Notes: generated by a model not told the origin, from the letters alone. A DNA stretch of 64,000 nucleotides from JACCZX01 sp963829995 (GCA_963829995.1 CAWHKW010000022.1:310001-374000), one strand, 5' to 3'. Counted from the first letter of the stretch, positions 10,667-23,292 are shown. Translations and numbers: made by a program.

Positions 10667-10993
10667 ATGATGAAGGGGCAAGTCGCAGGCTTGATGCAGC
10701 AGGCGCAGAAGATGCAGGAGAACATGAAGCGCGTGCAGGACGAGCTTGCCAGTACCGAAGTCGAGGGCCAATCCGGCGCGGGCATGGTCAAGGTCACGAT
10801 GAGCTGCAAGCACGATGTGCGGCGTGTCGCGATCGATCCAAGCCTGGTGGGCGAAGACAAAGACATGCTCGAAGACCTCGTTGCAGCGGCGTTCAATGAT
10901 GCCGTTCGCCGCGCCGAAGATGTGTCACAGCAAAAAATGGCTTCCGTGACGGCGGGCATGCCCTTGCCGCCGGGGTTCAAGCTGCCGTTTTAG
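10667..10993 (+). CDS. ybaB: YbaB/EbfC nucleoid-associated protein
   Basis: A 108-residue member of the YbaB/EbfC family, small dimeric DNA-binding proteins found between dnaX and recR. The sequence MMKGQVAGLMQQAQKMQENM is the typical N-terminal helix, and the middle (GMVKVTMSCKHDVRRVAIDP) is the conserved strand pair. The C-terminus (MPLPPGFKLPF) is also typical. Its biological role is not firmly settled; a link to recombination repair is inferred from its neighbours. Confidence 0.95.
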   Translation: MMKGQVAGLMQQAQKMQENMKRVQDELASTEVEGQSGAGMVKVTMSCKHDVRRVAIDPSLVGEDKDMLEDLVAAAFNDAVRRAEDVSQQKMASVTAGMPLPPGFKLPF

Positions 10994-11056
10994 CGTCCTC
11001 GGTGAATGCGGCGGTCGCGCTACGGTGACCGCACGCCAGCACACGCATCTAAAAAC

Positions 11057-11659
11057 ATGAAGCTCGGTCATACGATTGACACCCTCGTCGACGCGCTGAA
11101 GCGTTTGCCCGGCATCGGGCCGCGTTCTGCGCAGCGCATTGCGTTCCATTTGTTGCAGCACGATCGCGACGCCGCACTGCGGCTCGGCGAATCGCTGCTG
11201 ATCGCGGCACGTACGATCGGGCAGTGCCAGCGCTGCAATACATTGACCGAACAACCCATCTGCGCCACGTGCAGCAGCGCCAAGCGCGATCCGCAGCTGC
11301 TGTGTGTCGTTGAATCGCCGGCCGATCAGCTCGTGATCGAGCAATCGCTTGCCTATGGGGGTCTCTACTTCGTGTTGATGGGCCGGCTGTCACCGCTCGA
11401 CGGAGTCGGGCCGCGCGAGATTCAGATGGAGCGGCTGCTGGAGCGCGTGGCCGATCAAATCGTGCGTGAGGTGATCGTCGCGACGTCGTTTACGCCAGAG
11501 GGCGACGCGACCGCCCATTACGTGACCCAGCTCGTGCGGGAACGTGACCCGCAACTGAAGGTGACACGGTTGGCGCGCGGCGTTCCTGCCGGCGCGGAGC
11601 TCGAATACACCGATGTCAACACGGTGGCGCAGGCGATGCTGGATCGCCGCGCCGATTAG
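11057..11659 (+). CDS. recR: Recombination mediator RecR
   Basis: A 200-residue RecFOR pathway protein that helps load RecA at single-strand gaps. It shows the helix-hairpin-helix LKRLPGIGPRSAQRIAFHLL, the four-cysteine zinc finger (CQRCN...CATC) and a Toprim domain beginning LLCVVESPADQL. The C-terminal Walker B-like region (ELEYTDVNTVAQAM) is intact. ATG at 11057 is chosen because the family begins close to this helix; an upstream in-frame start at 11006 would add residues without family similarity. Confidence 0.97.
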   Translation: MKLGHTIDTLVDALKRLPGIGPRSAQRIAFHLLQHDRDAALRLGESLLIAARTIGQCQRCNTLTEQPICATCSSAKRDPQLLCVVESPADQLVIEQSLAYGGLYFVLMGRLSPLDGVGPREIQMERLLERVADQIVREVIVATSFTPEGDATAHYVTQLVRERDPQLKVTRLARGVPAGAELEYTDVNTVAQAMLDRRAD

Positions 11660-11679
11660 CGCAAGACTAGACTCGCCGC

Positions 11680-12063
11680 ATGACCGTCGCGTACTGGTGC
11701 GTCTTGATCGCTGGCGTAATTCCCCTGATTGCGATCGGCATTGCAAAAGTGGGAGGCGAGCGCTACAACAATCGTCATCCGCGCGTCTGGCTCGGGAAGC
11801 AACAGGGATATCGAGCGCGCGCAGCCGCCGCGGAGTCGAATAGCTTCGAGGCTTTTCCGTTTTTCGCGGCCGCGGTGATCATCGCGCACCTGACCCAGGC
11901 CCCGCAGGGGCGACTCGATCTGCTCGCAGTAGGGTTCGTCCTGGCGCGCATTGCCTACGTCATCTGCTATCTGGCGGACTGGCACTGGGCGCGCTCGCTG
12001 GTGTGGTTCGTCGGCTTTGTCGCCTGCCTCGCCATCTTTCTATCCGGTGTAGCGCTTGGCTAG
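11680..12063 (+). CDS. MAPEG-family membrane protein
   Basis: A 127-residue protein with four hydrophobic segments (about residues 3-23, 55-72, 80-98 and 103-125), the MAPEG fold. The motif with Asn/Glu before the second segment (ESNSFEAFPFFAAAV) is the glutathione-binding family signature. Bacterial members are poorly characterised and may act as glutathione transferases or peroxidases in the inner membrane. It stands 20 bases after recR and may be cotranscribed. Substrate unknown. Confidence 0.85.
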   Translation: MTVAYWCVLIAGVIPLIAIGIAKVGGERYNNRHPRVWLGKQQGYRARAAAAESNSFEAFPFFAAAVIIAHLTQAPQGRLDLLAVGFVLARIAYVICYLADWHWARSLVWFVGFVACLAIFLSGVALG

Positions 12064-12142
12064 GGAACATACGGGTACATGCGGGGCAGCCGACAAGCAC
12101 AGGCTGCGCTAGGCTCAACCGACAGTTCACAAGGAGATAGAA

Positions 12143-13180
12143 ATGACAACAACGCTGACGCGGCGTGAAGTCCTGGCGGCCGGCGCCGCAGCGCTGATCT
12201 TCCCTGCGATTGGGAGCGCGCAAGCGCCCGAACGCAAGAAGGTAACGATCGCAGTAGGCGGCAAGAATCTGCTGTACTACCTGCCGTTGACGATTGCCGA
12301 GCAGAGAAAGTTTTTCGAAGCCGAAGGGCTCGAAGTCAGTGTGGTCGACTTTGCCGGTGGCGCGCGTGCATTGCAGGCAGTCGTCGGTGGCAGCGCCGAT
12401 GTTGTCTCCGGGGCATTCGAGCACAACATCAACATGCAGGCCAAGGGCCAGCCGATGCGCGCATTCGTGCTGCAGGGCCGCGCGCCGCAGATCGTGCTGG
12501 CCGTCAGCACCAAGACGATGGCGAACTACAAGACGATCGCCGATTTGAAGGGCAAGAAGATCGGCGTCACAGCGCCGGGATCGTCGACCAACATCATGAC
12601 CAACTTCGTGCTGGCCAAGGCGGGTCTGAAGCCTAGCGATGTGTCGTATGTCGGCGTTGGCGCCTCGCAGGGTGCAGTGGCAGCGTTGCGCTCCGGTCAG
12701 ATCGATGCGATTTCGAATCTTGATCCGGTGATCACGATGCTCGTACGCAGCGATGACATCAAGATCATTTCGGATACGCGCGACGTCGCCGAAGCCGATA
12801 AGGTATTCGGTGGTCCGATGCCCGCAGGGACGTTGTATGCACCGATTTCGTTCATTCAGAAGAATCCGAACACAGTGCAGGCGCTGACTAACGCGATCGT
12901 GCGCGCCAACAAGTGGATCCAGCAGGCCGGCCCGTCGGACATCGTCAAATCCGTACCGGAAAGCTTCCTGCTCGGAGATCGGGCGGTCTATATCGATGCT
13001 TTCCTGAAGGCCAAGCCGGCGCTATCTCCGGATGGCATGTTTCCCGAGCAAGGTGCTGCGACCGCCTTGCGCGCGCTGCAGAGCGTCGACGACAACATGA
13101 AGGCGGCGAAGATCGATCTGAAAGCGGTGTTCACCAACGACTTTGTGCGCAAGGCGAACGCGAAATATCCGAAGGGCTAG
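12143..13180 (+). CDS. ABC transporter substrate-binding protein (SsuA/NrtA/TauA type)
   Basis: A 345-residue periplasmic binding protein. The N-terminus has a twin-arginine-like signal (TRREVLAAGAAALIFPAIG, cleavage near GSAQA). The mature part has the NMT1/SsuA-like fold, with GKNLLYYLPLTIAEQRKFF, FEAEGLEV and the GSTN-like loop GVTAPGSSTNIM. This group imports sulfonates, nitrate, thiamine precursors or aromatic acids; the sequence does not decide which. It is the first gene of an importer with the ATPase and permease that follow. A good ribosome site (AAGGAG) precedes the ATG. Confidence 0.88.
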   Translation: MTTTLTRREVLAAGAAALIFPAIGSAQAPERKKVTIAVGGKNLLYYLPLTIAEQRKFFEAEGLEVSVVDFAGGARALQAVVGGSADVVSGAFEHNINMQAKGQPMRAFVLQGRAPQIVLAVSTKTMANYKTIADLKGKKIGVTAPGSSTNIMTNFVLAKAGLKPSDVSYVGVGASQGAVAALRSGQIDAISNLDPVITMLVRSDDIKIISDTRDVAEADKVFGGPMPAGTLYAPISFIQKNPNTVQALTNAIVRANKWIQQAGPSDIVKSVPESFLLGDRAVYIDAFLKAKPALSPDGMFPEQGAATALRALQSVDDNMKAAKIDLKAVFTNDFVRKANAKYPKG

Positions 13181-13183
13181 TGG

Positions 13184-13999
13184 GTGAGCAGTGCCGCGGT
13201 ACCGGCGCTTGCGTTGCAAGGCGTCACTTGCACGTTCGTCAGTCGTGACAATCGTTCGCAGCGATATACAGCGGTCAAGGACGTAACGCTGTCCGTTGCT
13301 CCCGGCGAATTCGTCAGCGTCGTGGGGCCGACCGGCTGCGGCAAGAGCACACTTCTGAATGTGGGCGCGGGGCTGCTCGAGCCGAGCGCCGGCAGCGTGC
13401 AGGTGTTCGGCCAGCCGCTTTCCGGCCTCAATACGCGTGCTGGCTACATGTTTCAGACCGACGCATTGATGCCATGGCGCACGGCGCGTACCAATGTGAT
13501 GGCGGGCCTCGAGTTTCGCGGGGTAGCCAATGCGGGTGCGCGTGCCGACGAGTGGCTGAAGCGAGTCGGCCTGGGCGGCTTTGGCGACCGCTATCCGCAT
13601 CAGCTGTCGGGCGGCATGCGCAAGCGCACGGCGATTGCACAAACCCTGGTGCTCGACCCCGACATTATTCTGATGGACGAGCCATTTTCGGCGCTCGACA
13701 TTCAAACTCGGCAGCTGATGGAGAACGAGGTGCTCGAACTGTGGGCCGCGAAAAAGAAAGCGGTGTTGTTCATCACACATGACCTCGACGAAGCGATTGC
13801 GATGAGTGACAGAGTGGTCGTGCTGTCTGCGGGACCGGCGTCGCACCCGATCGGCGAGTTCGTCATCGATCTGCCGCGGCCGCGCGATGTGGCTGAAGTG
13901 CGCGTATTGCCGCGCTTTATCGACCTGCACAAGGCGATCTGGGATGTCCTGCGCGAAGAGGTTCTAAAGGGCTATGCACAGCAGAAGCTGGCTGCTTGA
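13184..13999 (+). CDS. ABC transporter ATP-binding protein (SsuB/NrtD type)
   Basis: A 271-residue nucleotide-binding subunit for the importer. It has Walker A GPTGCGKST, Q-loop MFQTDALMPWRT, signature LSGGMRKR, Walker B IILMDEPFSALD and the switch histidine FITHDLDEA. The usual signature in this subgroup is LSGGMRQR, so Lys for Gln is a small deviation. It starts at a GTG three bases after the preceding stop, indicating coupled translation. The membrane partner follows after a palindromic repeat. Confidence 0.93.
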   Translation: MSSAAVPALALQGVTCTFVSRDNRSQRYTAVKDVTLSVAPGEFVSVVGPTGCGKSTLLNVGAGLLEPSAGSVQVFGQPLSGLNTRAGYMFQTDALMPWRTARTNVMAGLEFRGVANAGARADEWLKRVGLGGFGDRYPHQLSGGMRKRTAIAQTLVLDPDIILMDEPFSALDIQTRQLMENEVLELWAAKKKAVLFITHDLDEAIAMSDRVVVLSAGPASHPIGEFVIDLPRPRDVAEVRVLPRFIDLHKAIWDVLREEVLKGYAQQKLAA

Positions 14000-14120
14000 C
14001 AGCCTGATGCAAAACTACTGCGCGCCCCGATCTTGCGTCTGCGGTGCTCAACGTACCTCCGTACGCCTTCGCTCCTCGACGCAACCTCGGGGCTGCTCGC
14101 TACGTTTTTCATCAGACTGT
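13999..14120. repeat. 122-bp imperfect palindrome (REP/MITE-like element)
   Basis: The two halves are reverse complements over their whole length with some mismatches. The outer ends are ACAGCCTGATG (left) and CATCAGACTGT (right). The inner parts share GCCCCGA and TTGCGTC blocks, and the centre is CGTAC-CTC-CGTAC. The element begins at the ATPase stop codon and ends 17 bases before the permease start, so it would fold as a long hairpin in the operon mRNA. No coding potential or transposase is present. It could be a dispersed palindromic repeat that modulates expression within the operon. Confidence 0.75.
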
Positions 14121-14137
14121 TAGTTGGCACACGGGCG

Positions 14138-14965
14138 ATGTGGAACGTCTTCAGACCCAGCCAGAAAACGCTGCGCCTGTGGCAAGTACTGGTGCTGGTC
14201 GCGGCGTTCGTCTTTTGGTACGCGATGACGACGCCCGGACTGATTCCGCCATTCATGTTCGAAAACGACCGGCAGGCGGCGTTTTTCTTCGGCGAACCGG
14301 TCAAGATTCTGGTGCGCATCTGGGACTGGTTTATCGTCGATCGCGATATCTACCGGCACCTTTGGGTGACGCTGGTCGAGACCGTGCTCGCGTTCGCGGC
14401 CGGAACGATCGGCGGCCTGGTCGTCGGCATGTGGCTGGCGCTATCGCCGGTCGCCGCCGCTATTTTCGATCCGTACATCAAGGCGGCCAATTCAATGCCG
14501 CGCGTCATCCTGGCGCCGATCTTCGGCGTGTGGTTCGGCCTTGGCATTGGGTCCAAGGTCGCGCTTGGCTTCACGCTCGTGTTCTTCATCGTGTTTTTCA
14601 ATGTTTACCAGGGCGTAAAGGAGGTGAGCCCGACGGTGCTTGCCAGTGCCCGCATGCTCGGCGCATCGCGCAACCAGCTGTTGCGCCATGTTTACTTGCC
14701 GAGCGCTACGAGCTGGGTTTTTTCGTCACTGCACACGTCCGTTGGCCTGGCGTTTGTGGGCGCGGTTGTGGGTGAGTACCTGGGCTCTTCGCGCGGCGTC
14801 GGTTACCTGATTCTGCAAGCCGAAGGCTCGTTCGATATCAATACCGTCATGGCTGGCATTCTGGTGCTGACTGCGTTCGCGCTGGTGCTCGATTGGGCGG
14901 TCGGCCGGGTCGAAACGCACCTGATGAAGTGGCAACCGCGCGCGGGCGAAACGGAAAAGCTCTAG
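14138..14965 (+). CDS. ABC transporter permease (SsuC/NrtB type)
   Basis: A 275-residue inner-membrane permease with about six hydrophobic segments. The cytoplasmic EAA loop that docks the ATPase is present (VLASARMLGASRNQLLRHVY). It completes the importer with the two preceding genes. ATG at 14138 (MWNVFRPSQKTLRLWQ) is chosen because upstream in-frame codons lie inside the palindromic repeat; a start at 14033 would translate that repeat. The substrate is unknown. Confidence 0.9.
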   Translation: MWNVFRPSQKTLRLWQVLVLVAAFVFWYAMTTPGLIPPFMFENDRQAAFFFGEPVKILVRIWDWFIVDRDIYRHLWVTLVETVLAFAAGTIGGLVVGMWLALSPVAAAIFDPYIKAANSMPRVILAPIFGVWFGLGIGSKVALGFTLVFFIVFFNVYQGVKEVSPTVLASARMLGASRNQLLRHVYLPSATSWVFSSLHTSVGLAFVGAVVGEYLGSSRGVGYLILQAEGSFDINTVMAGILVLTAFALVLDWAVGRVETHLMKWQPRAGETEKL

Positions 14966-15033
14966 TTATCACCGTCAATCCGAAGTAAGCGGCTCTGGAC
15001 AGGGTCTCGCCGCAACCGTAGTCTGCCGGCGCC

Positions 15034-16421
15034 ATGTCAGATGCTTACGCGTACGGAAGCAACGGCCCGATCGAGCCGTTTTGGCAGCGCGGCCGCGTCA
15101 ACCGGTTCTTCCTGTTACCGCTCGACAAAGTAGTCCTGGCACGCATTGGCGGCCTGTCGGTCGCCTTTGTGGCTTCCTTTGCGCTGCTGCTATTCGGCGG
15201 ATTCGGCGTGTTGCTGCTGATGCTTGCGCTGCTGGCGATCCTCGTCACGGGGGCTGCGGTACGGGTTCAAAATCATCGAGCGCTCATCCAAAGGGTTTCT
15301 GCGTCCGTCCGACTACCCGCTGACCGACGACGATCTGGTCAGCGAGTACCTGCCGTACAAGTACGCCGCGATGACTTTGGTCTTCGGCTTGCTCGCTACG
15401 CTTGCTGGAACTCATGAGCGGCGGCAACGAATTCATTGCCATCGTTGCCTGGCTGTTCTTCTTTGTGGCGATCATTCCTGCTGCGACGATGCGTTTGGTA
15501 ATCACCGGCAGCCTGCGTGGCGCGCTGAATCCGACCGAGATGCTTGCGCTGATCCAGCGCATCGGCAAACCCTACGCCGCGCTTGCCGCGTTCATCTTCG
15601 TCGCCGAGCTGTGCCGCAGTTATGGGTTGGCGGCATTGGCGGCAGGGGGTGGCCTTAGCGTCGCCGGTTTGAAGACCGGGTTTGGCGTCGGCACGGTCAT
15701 CCAGTTACTTTTGCTGTCATGCGCTTTCTGGTACTTCACCTACATGATTTGCGGCCTGGTCGGGTACGCGATGTACCAGTTTGCCGACGCGCTCGACATT
15801 TCGGTGATGGGCCCCGGCGAGCAGGCGATGCGCAGCGTGGCCACATTACGCACGATCGATGTCAAGGCGCGCACTCGCGATGCGCTCATAGGGCAGTTGG
15901 TGTCAGCGGGCGACATCAAGGAAGCGATCGACCTGCTGTCGCACGATCTGGGCGAACGGCCCAACGATCTCTCGTTGCACGCGCGGCTGCACCGGTTGTT
16001 GCTGGCCGAGAACAGCACGCCACGGATCGAACACCATACGGATTCGTACCTGAAGCTGCTGATCAAATCGGAAAACTGGCGCGAGGCGATCGAGTTGGTC
16101 GAAGAAGCGAAGGCGCGGCGCGCCGATTGGATGCCGCGCGAAGTCGACCATATCGCTCCGCTTGCGCAGGCGGCGATGCGCCATAGCAAGCCTCAACTAG
16201 CGGGGCAGCTAATCAAGGGGTTTGACAAGAAACACGCAGTTCACGCCGACATTCCGAGGATTTACTTGATCGGCGCGCAGCTAATGGCCGAATGGGGCGG
16301 CAAGCCCGAAGAGGCGCAGCGGATTCTGCAGCACCTGCTTAAGCGCTATCCGTCAGATGCGGTCGCCACGGAAGCGGGGCGCTACCTGCAATTGTTGAGC
16401 AGCGCCGAGCAGCCACATTAG
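15034..16421 (+). CDS. Membrane protein with C-terminal TPR-like domain (two frameshifts)
   Basis: I do not recognise this family. After joining the three frames it is about 461 residues: hydrophobic hairpins at roughly 30-75, 105-150 and 170-240, then a soluble helical region (QLVSAGDIKEAIDLLSHDLG, later WREAIELVEEAKARR and KPEEAQRILQHLLKRYPSDA) that looks like tetratricopeptide repeats. The frame breaks are at GGGGG 15249-15253 and TT 15402-15403; deleting one base at each restores continuity. It is convergent with a rhomboid protease that also ends in a helical repeat region, leaving seven bases between the two genes. A role in envelope protein handling is only inference. Confidence 0.7.
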
Positions 16422-16428
16422 GTTGCCA

Positions 16429-18045
16429 TTAGTCCGGACCCCAGCGCGTCCGCAGTTGGGTATCGAGGTCGAGCTCCATGTCCGACGGCGGACCTGAGGG
16501 AGCAGTATGGCGGCGAGGTGTTCCTGTCGCGCCGCGGATTGTCAGCGGCGGCTCGCGCGTCGGCTCAATGCCGCCCAACGTGGCGGGCGACGGGAAGTGC
16601 GTTGACAACCGGCGTTTCACATCATCTGCCGGCTGCCGCAATCCGTGGCGTGAATACGTTGTAAACAGGCCGAGCAGACAATCGGCAATCTGGCGGCTAT
16701 AGAGGTTTTTCAGCGTATCGCTCGCCAGCAAGCCGTCGAGCACACGCAGCGCCGCCGCATCCTCGCGCGTAGCGACGAGCCGCCGCGCCAGCCGCAGCTG
16801 CTCGTCGACTGGAAGCGCCGCCAGCACGTGCGGCTGACTCATCTGTAAGTAGACCGGGCGCAGCTCGGAACGTGCACCGCGCGCACGAATCCACAACACG
16901 CGCAAAGTTGCATCGAGCAACGTCTCGCGGTTGCGCCCCAGCAATGCCATGTTGAAGTACGCCGTCGCGTGCTGCACGTTGGTCGGGTCTTCTTGCAACA
17001 GCTCGCTGTACGCGCGGGCGGCCTTGCGCGTGTCCAGGCGAGCTGCCGCTGCTTGCGCCTCCTGCAGCAGAGTCGACTTCCGATTGCCAATCCTGTCCTC
17101 CGCGAACTGCTCGTCCAGAATGCGATCGACCTTTTTTTCGTCGCTCGGGCGCAGCAGCCACGCGAGTACGGCACCCGCGATGAACCCGCCGATGTGGGCG
17201 CTGTAGGAAATCGGCGACTTAGGCGACACTGCCCATTGAATCGCCTCGATCAAAAGCCAGGCCGGCAGCAACAGCAACGCGGGGATCCGCGCCGTGTTGA
17301 AGTAGACAAACAACCAGTAAAACACCGGCACTCGGCGGGTGCCGTATAAAACGGCCACCATCGCCATCGCTCCCGAGATCGACCCCGAAGCACCAATCAA
17401 TGCTTGATCGCTGACCAGCATGTGCAACGCGCCCGCGAAAACGCCGCTGGCGATGAACGCGACCAGAAACCGAAAGCGCCCGAGTGCCGCTTCTGCGAAA
17501 GGTCCCGCCAACAGCAATATGATCATGTTGCCGAGCCAATGCGCCGCGTTCCCGTGCAGGAATTGGTACGTCAACAGGCGAAGCGCGCCCCAGGCTGCGC
17601 CGCCGGTATCCGGCTCCAACGCAAACCGTTCGGTGAAGACCCGCCCGATCAGCGTATCGAATTGCGCACGCTGATCGCGCCATGTCGCGTAGGCCGGATC
17701 GGACGACGACACCACGGCGCCCTCGCGCAGATCGCGCATGAACTCGCGGTCGTTTTCGAGTGCCATCACGAGCACGACGGATTCTTCCGGCCTCGTACCC
17801 GCGCGAATCATTCGCAGTACCTGCAAAGCGCCGCGATCGTTACGGCGCTCCAGGTAAGTTGCGAACCTGGGCAGCTCGATCTGCGCCAATTGCGAAGAAA
17901 AGTAGTAGTCAGCCGCGCGGGCGTAGGCCTGCCGGTCGCCCGACTGGAAAATGAAATAAACGAGGGCGTTGACGAGAATCAACGCGAGCGTGACCAGCGG
18001 CAGCGATTTGGGCGTGAAGCGCGTCTGATAAGGAATCAGCAGCAT
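16429..18045 (-). CDS. Rhomboid-family intramembrane serine protease with helical C-terminal domain
   Basis: A 538-residue inner-membrane protein. The rhomboid core has the catalytic GASGSISG serine motif, HGNAAHWLGNMIILL in the second core helix, and the catalytic-type histidine in YSAHIGGFIAG. A first membrane helix (LVTLALILVNALVYFIF) is separated from the core by a soluble loop of about 130 residues. After the last helix comes a C-terminal cytosolic region of about 230 residues with helical repeats (DTRKAARAYSELLQEDPTN). Such proteases cut membrane proteins within the bilayer; the substrate is unknown. ATG at 18045 (MLLIPYQTRF) is preferred to 18096 because homologous starts sit just before the first helix. 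Confidence 0.85.
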   Translation of the reverse strand: MLLIPYQTRFTPKSLPLVTLALILVNALVYFIFQSGDRQAYARAADYYFSSQLAQIELPRFATYLERRNDRGALQVLRMIRAGTRPEESVVLVMALENDREFMRDLREGAVVSSSDPAYATWRDQRAQFDTLIGRVFTERFALEPDTGGAAWGALRLLTYQFLHGNAAHWLGNMIILLLAGPFAEAALGRFRFLVAFIASGVFAGALHMLVSDQALIGASGSISGAMAMVAVLYGTRRVPVFYWLFVYFNTARIPALLLLPAWLLIEAIQWAVSPKSPISYSAHIGGFIAGAVLAWLLRPSDEKKVDRILDEQFAEDRIGNRKSTLLQEAQAAAARLDTRKAARAYSELLQEDPTNVQHATAYFNMALLGRNRETLLDATLRVLWIRARGARSELRPVYLQMSQPHVLAALPVDEQLRLARRLVATREDAAALRVLDGLLASDTLKNLYSRQIADCLLGLFTTYSRHGLRQPADDVKRRLSTHFPSPATLGGIEPTREPPLTIRGATGTPRRHTAPSGPPSDMELDLDTQLRTRWGPD

Positions 18046-18191
18046 GTCTCTCGCAGCGTGGGCCGCGCACAGGTTAGGCGGCACGTGAAGATACAATCCG
18101 GCAGTTTATCCGTGGCCTATACGCGCTGGTTTGGTGAATACACCCGAGCATCGCGGTAAATGCCGCGGTTATCGGGAAAAGAGGAGCCGTT

Positions 18192-19406
18192 TTGCCCCCC
18201 GTGGTAGTTGATTCGCGTCCCGAGGCGGCGCTGGTGCTGGCCGACGGGACGATCTTTCGCGGCCGATCGATCGGCGCCACCGGCGAGACGCTGGGCGAGG
18301 TCGTTTTCAACACTGCGATGACCGGCTACCAGGAAATCCTGACCGATCCTTCGTACGCCGGACAAATCGTCACGCTGACGTATCCGCACATCGGCAACAC
18401 CGGCGTCAACGACGAAGACGTCGAGGCGACGAAGGTGCACGTCGCCGGCCTGGTGATCCGTGATTTACCGATCAGAGCGTCCAATTTCCGCGCGCAGCGC
18501 GATCTTTCGAGCTATCTGGAGCAGCAGGGCATCGTCGGCATCGCGGACATCGACACGCGAGCGCTTACGCGCCGCCTGCGACAACAGGGCGCACAGGCCG
18601 GCTGCATCGTCGTTGCGAACGGTGCGCTTGCGCTGGAAGAAAGCGCCGTTCAGCATGCATTGCAGCGCGCGCGCTCGTACGCGGGAATGGCAGGCCAAGA
18701 CCTGGCGAAAACAGTCAGCGTCAAGCGGCCGTATCAGTGGCACGAAGGGAGCTGGCAGCTTGCGCGCGCCGACGGCACACCAGGATTCGTGGTGCGCGAA
18801 CAAGATCGCTTTCACGTCGTCGCGTACGACTATGGAGTCAAGCAAAACATTTTGCGATTGATGGCCGACCGCGGCTGCCGCATCTCAACCGTTCCGGCTC
18901 AAACAGCCGCGGCCGCTGTGCTGAAGCTCGAGCCCGATGGTGTGTTCCTCGCCAATGGGCCGGGGGATCCCGAGCCGTGCGTTTATGCAGTCGAAGCGAC
19001 GCGTGAGTTCATCGCACGCAAGATTCCGACGTTCGGTATCTGCCTCGGCCATCAGATACTCGGGCTCGCCGTCGGCGCGCGAACACTGAAGATGAAGTTC
19101 GGTCATCACGGCGCCAATCACCCGGTGCTCGACCTGGCGACGCGCAAGGTCTACATCACGAGCCAGAATCACGGGTTTGCCGTCGACGAGAAAACGTTGC
19201 CGGCGAACGCGCGCATCACGCACGTTTCGCTGTTCGATGGGTCGCTGCAGGGCTTCGAGCTGACCGACGCGCCGGCATATTGTTTTCAGGGCCATCCCGA
19301 AGCGAGTCCCGGGCCGCATGACATCTGCGATTTGTTCGATCGGTTCATCGAGCTGATGGAGGCACGCCGGCATTTGCTCGGCGCGGCCGAGCGCGTGTCC
19401 GCATGA
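18192..19406 (+). CDS. carA: Carbamoyl-phosphate synthase small subunit
   Basis: The glutaminase subunit of carbamoyl-phosphate synthase (404 residues), which feeds ammonia to CarB for pyrimidine and arginine synthesis. The class I amidotransferase domain is complete: GVKQNILR, NGPGDPEPC, the nucleophile motif FGICLGHQI and the GHPEASPGPHD histidine-glutamate pair. The N-terminal CarA domain (GYQEILTDPSYAGQIV) is typical. The start appears to be TTG at 18192, preceded by GAGGAG. A small GC-rich inverted repeat lies about 30 bases upstream. The stop overlaps the next start by four bases (ATGA). Confidence 0.96.
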   Translation: MPPVVVDSRPEAALVLADGTIFRGRSIGATGETLGEVVFNTAMTGYQEILTDPSYAGQIVTLTYPHIGNTGVNDEDVEATKVHVAGLVIRDLPIRASNFRAQRDLSSYLEQQGIVGIADIDTRALTRRLRQQGAQAGCIVVANGALALEESAVQHALQRARSYAGMAGQDLAKTVSVKRPYQWHEGSWQLARADGTPGFVVREQDRFHVVAYDYGVKQNILRLMADRGCRISTVPAQTAAAAVLKLEPDGVFLANGPGDPEPCVYAVEATREFIARKIPTFGICLGHQILGLAVGARTLKMKFGHHGANHPVLDLATRKVYITSQNHGFAVDEKTLPANARITHVSLFDGSLQGFELTDAPAYCFQGHPEASPGPHDICDLFDRFIELMEARRHLLGAAERVSA

Positions 19407-19992
19407 CGGTGGGCGCGGTCAAGAACACGTTGAACGAAGCGCTCGGTGCGTTACAGGCGCTGATCGGTGACGAAGCGATGCTGCAGCGTATTGCGGCCGC
19501 GGGGCAAGTTCTAGCCGACACCTTCGCCGCCGGCGGACGCGCGTACTCGTGCGGCAACGGCGGTTCGATGTGCGACGCGATGCACTTTGCCGAGGAGTTG
19601 ACCGGCCGTTTTCGTGATAACCGGCCGGGCTATGCGGCGCTGGCAATCAGCGACGCGAGCCATTTGTCTTGCGTGGGTAATGACTACGGGTACGACCAGG
19701 TCTTCGCCCGTTTCATCGAAGCGCACGGACGTGCGGGCGACGTGCTGCTGGCAATCTCGACCAGCGGCACGAGCAAGAACGTGCTTGCAGCGGTCGAAAC
19801 TGCGCACCAGCGTGGAATGAAGGTGATCGGACTGACCGGTCGCGCGGCGACACCGCTCGCCGAGTCGGCGGATATCGCGATCGTCACGCCGGCCGGCCAG
19901 TACGCGGACCGTGTGCAAGAGCTGCACATCAAGGTCATTCACATTCTGATCGAACTGATTGAGCGCAAGCTTTCGCCAGAGAACTACGCGTA

Positions 19993-19993
<1 letters not shown>
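19403..19993 (+). CDS. gmhA: Phosphoheptose isomerase / SIS-domain protein, between carA and carB
   Basis: A 196-residue SIS-domain protein with the GmhA signature (SCGNGGSMCDAMHFAEELTG, HLSCVGNDYGYD, AISTSGTSKNVL, VQELHIKVIHILIELIE). GmhA converts sedoheptulose 7-phosphate to D-glycero-heptose 7-phosphate for the lipopolysaccharide core. The related DiaA, a DnaA-binding SIS protein, is an alternative. The ATG overlaps the carA stop (ATGA) and its stop overlaps the carB start (TAATG), so the three genes are tightly coupled. Lying between carA and carB is unusual and no other heptose gene is nearby. Confidence 0.88.
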
Positions 19994-23211
<3,218 letters not shown>

Positions 23212-23250
23212 ATTTGCGCAACGCAAAGCTTTTAAGCTACATTGCCATTC

Positions 23251-23281
23251 GCCCCGGCCTCTGCCGGGGCTTTGCTTTTTT
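23251..23281 (+). terminator. Rho-independent terminator between carB and greA
   Basis: GCCCCGGC and GCCGGGGC form a perfect 8-bp stem with a CTCT loop, followed by TTTGCTTTTTT. It ends the carA-gmhA-carB operon. Only 11 bases separate the T-run from the greA start, so the greA leader either overlaps this hairpin or greA depends on read-through. Confidence 0.9.
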
Positions 23282-23292
23282 GGGTTGAGTGC

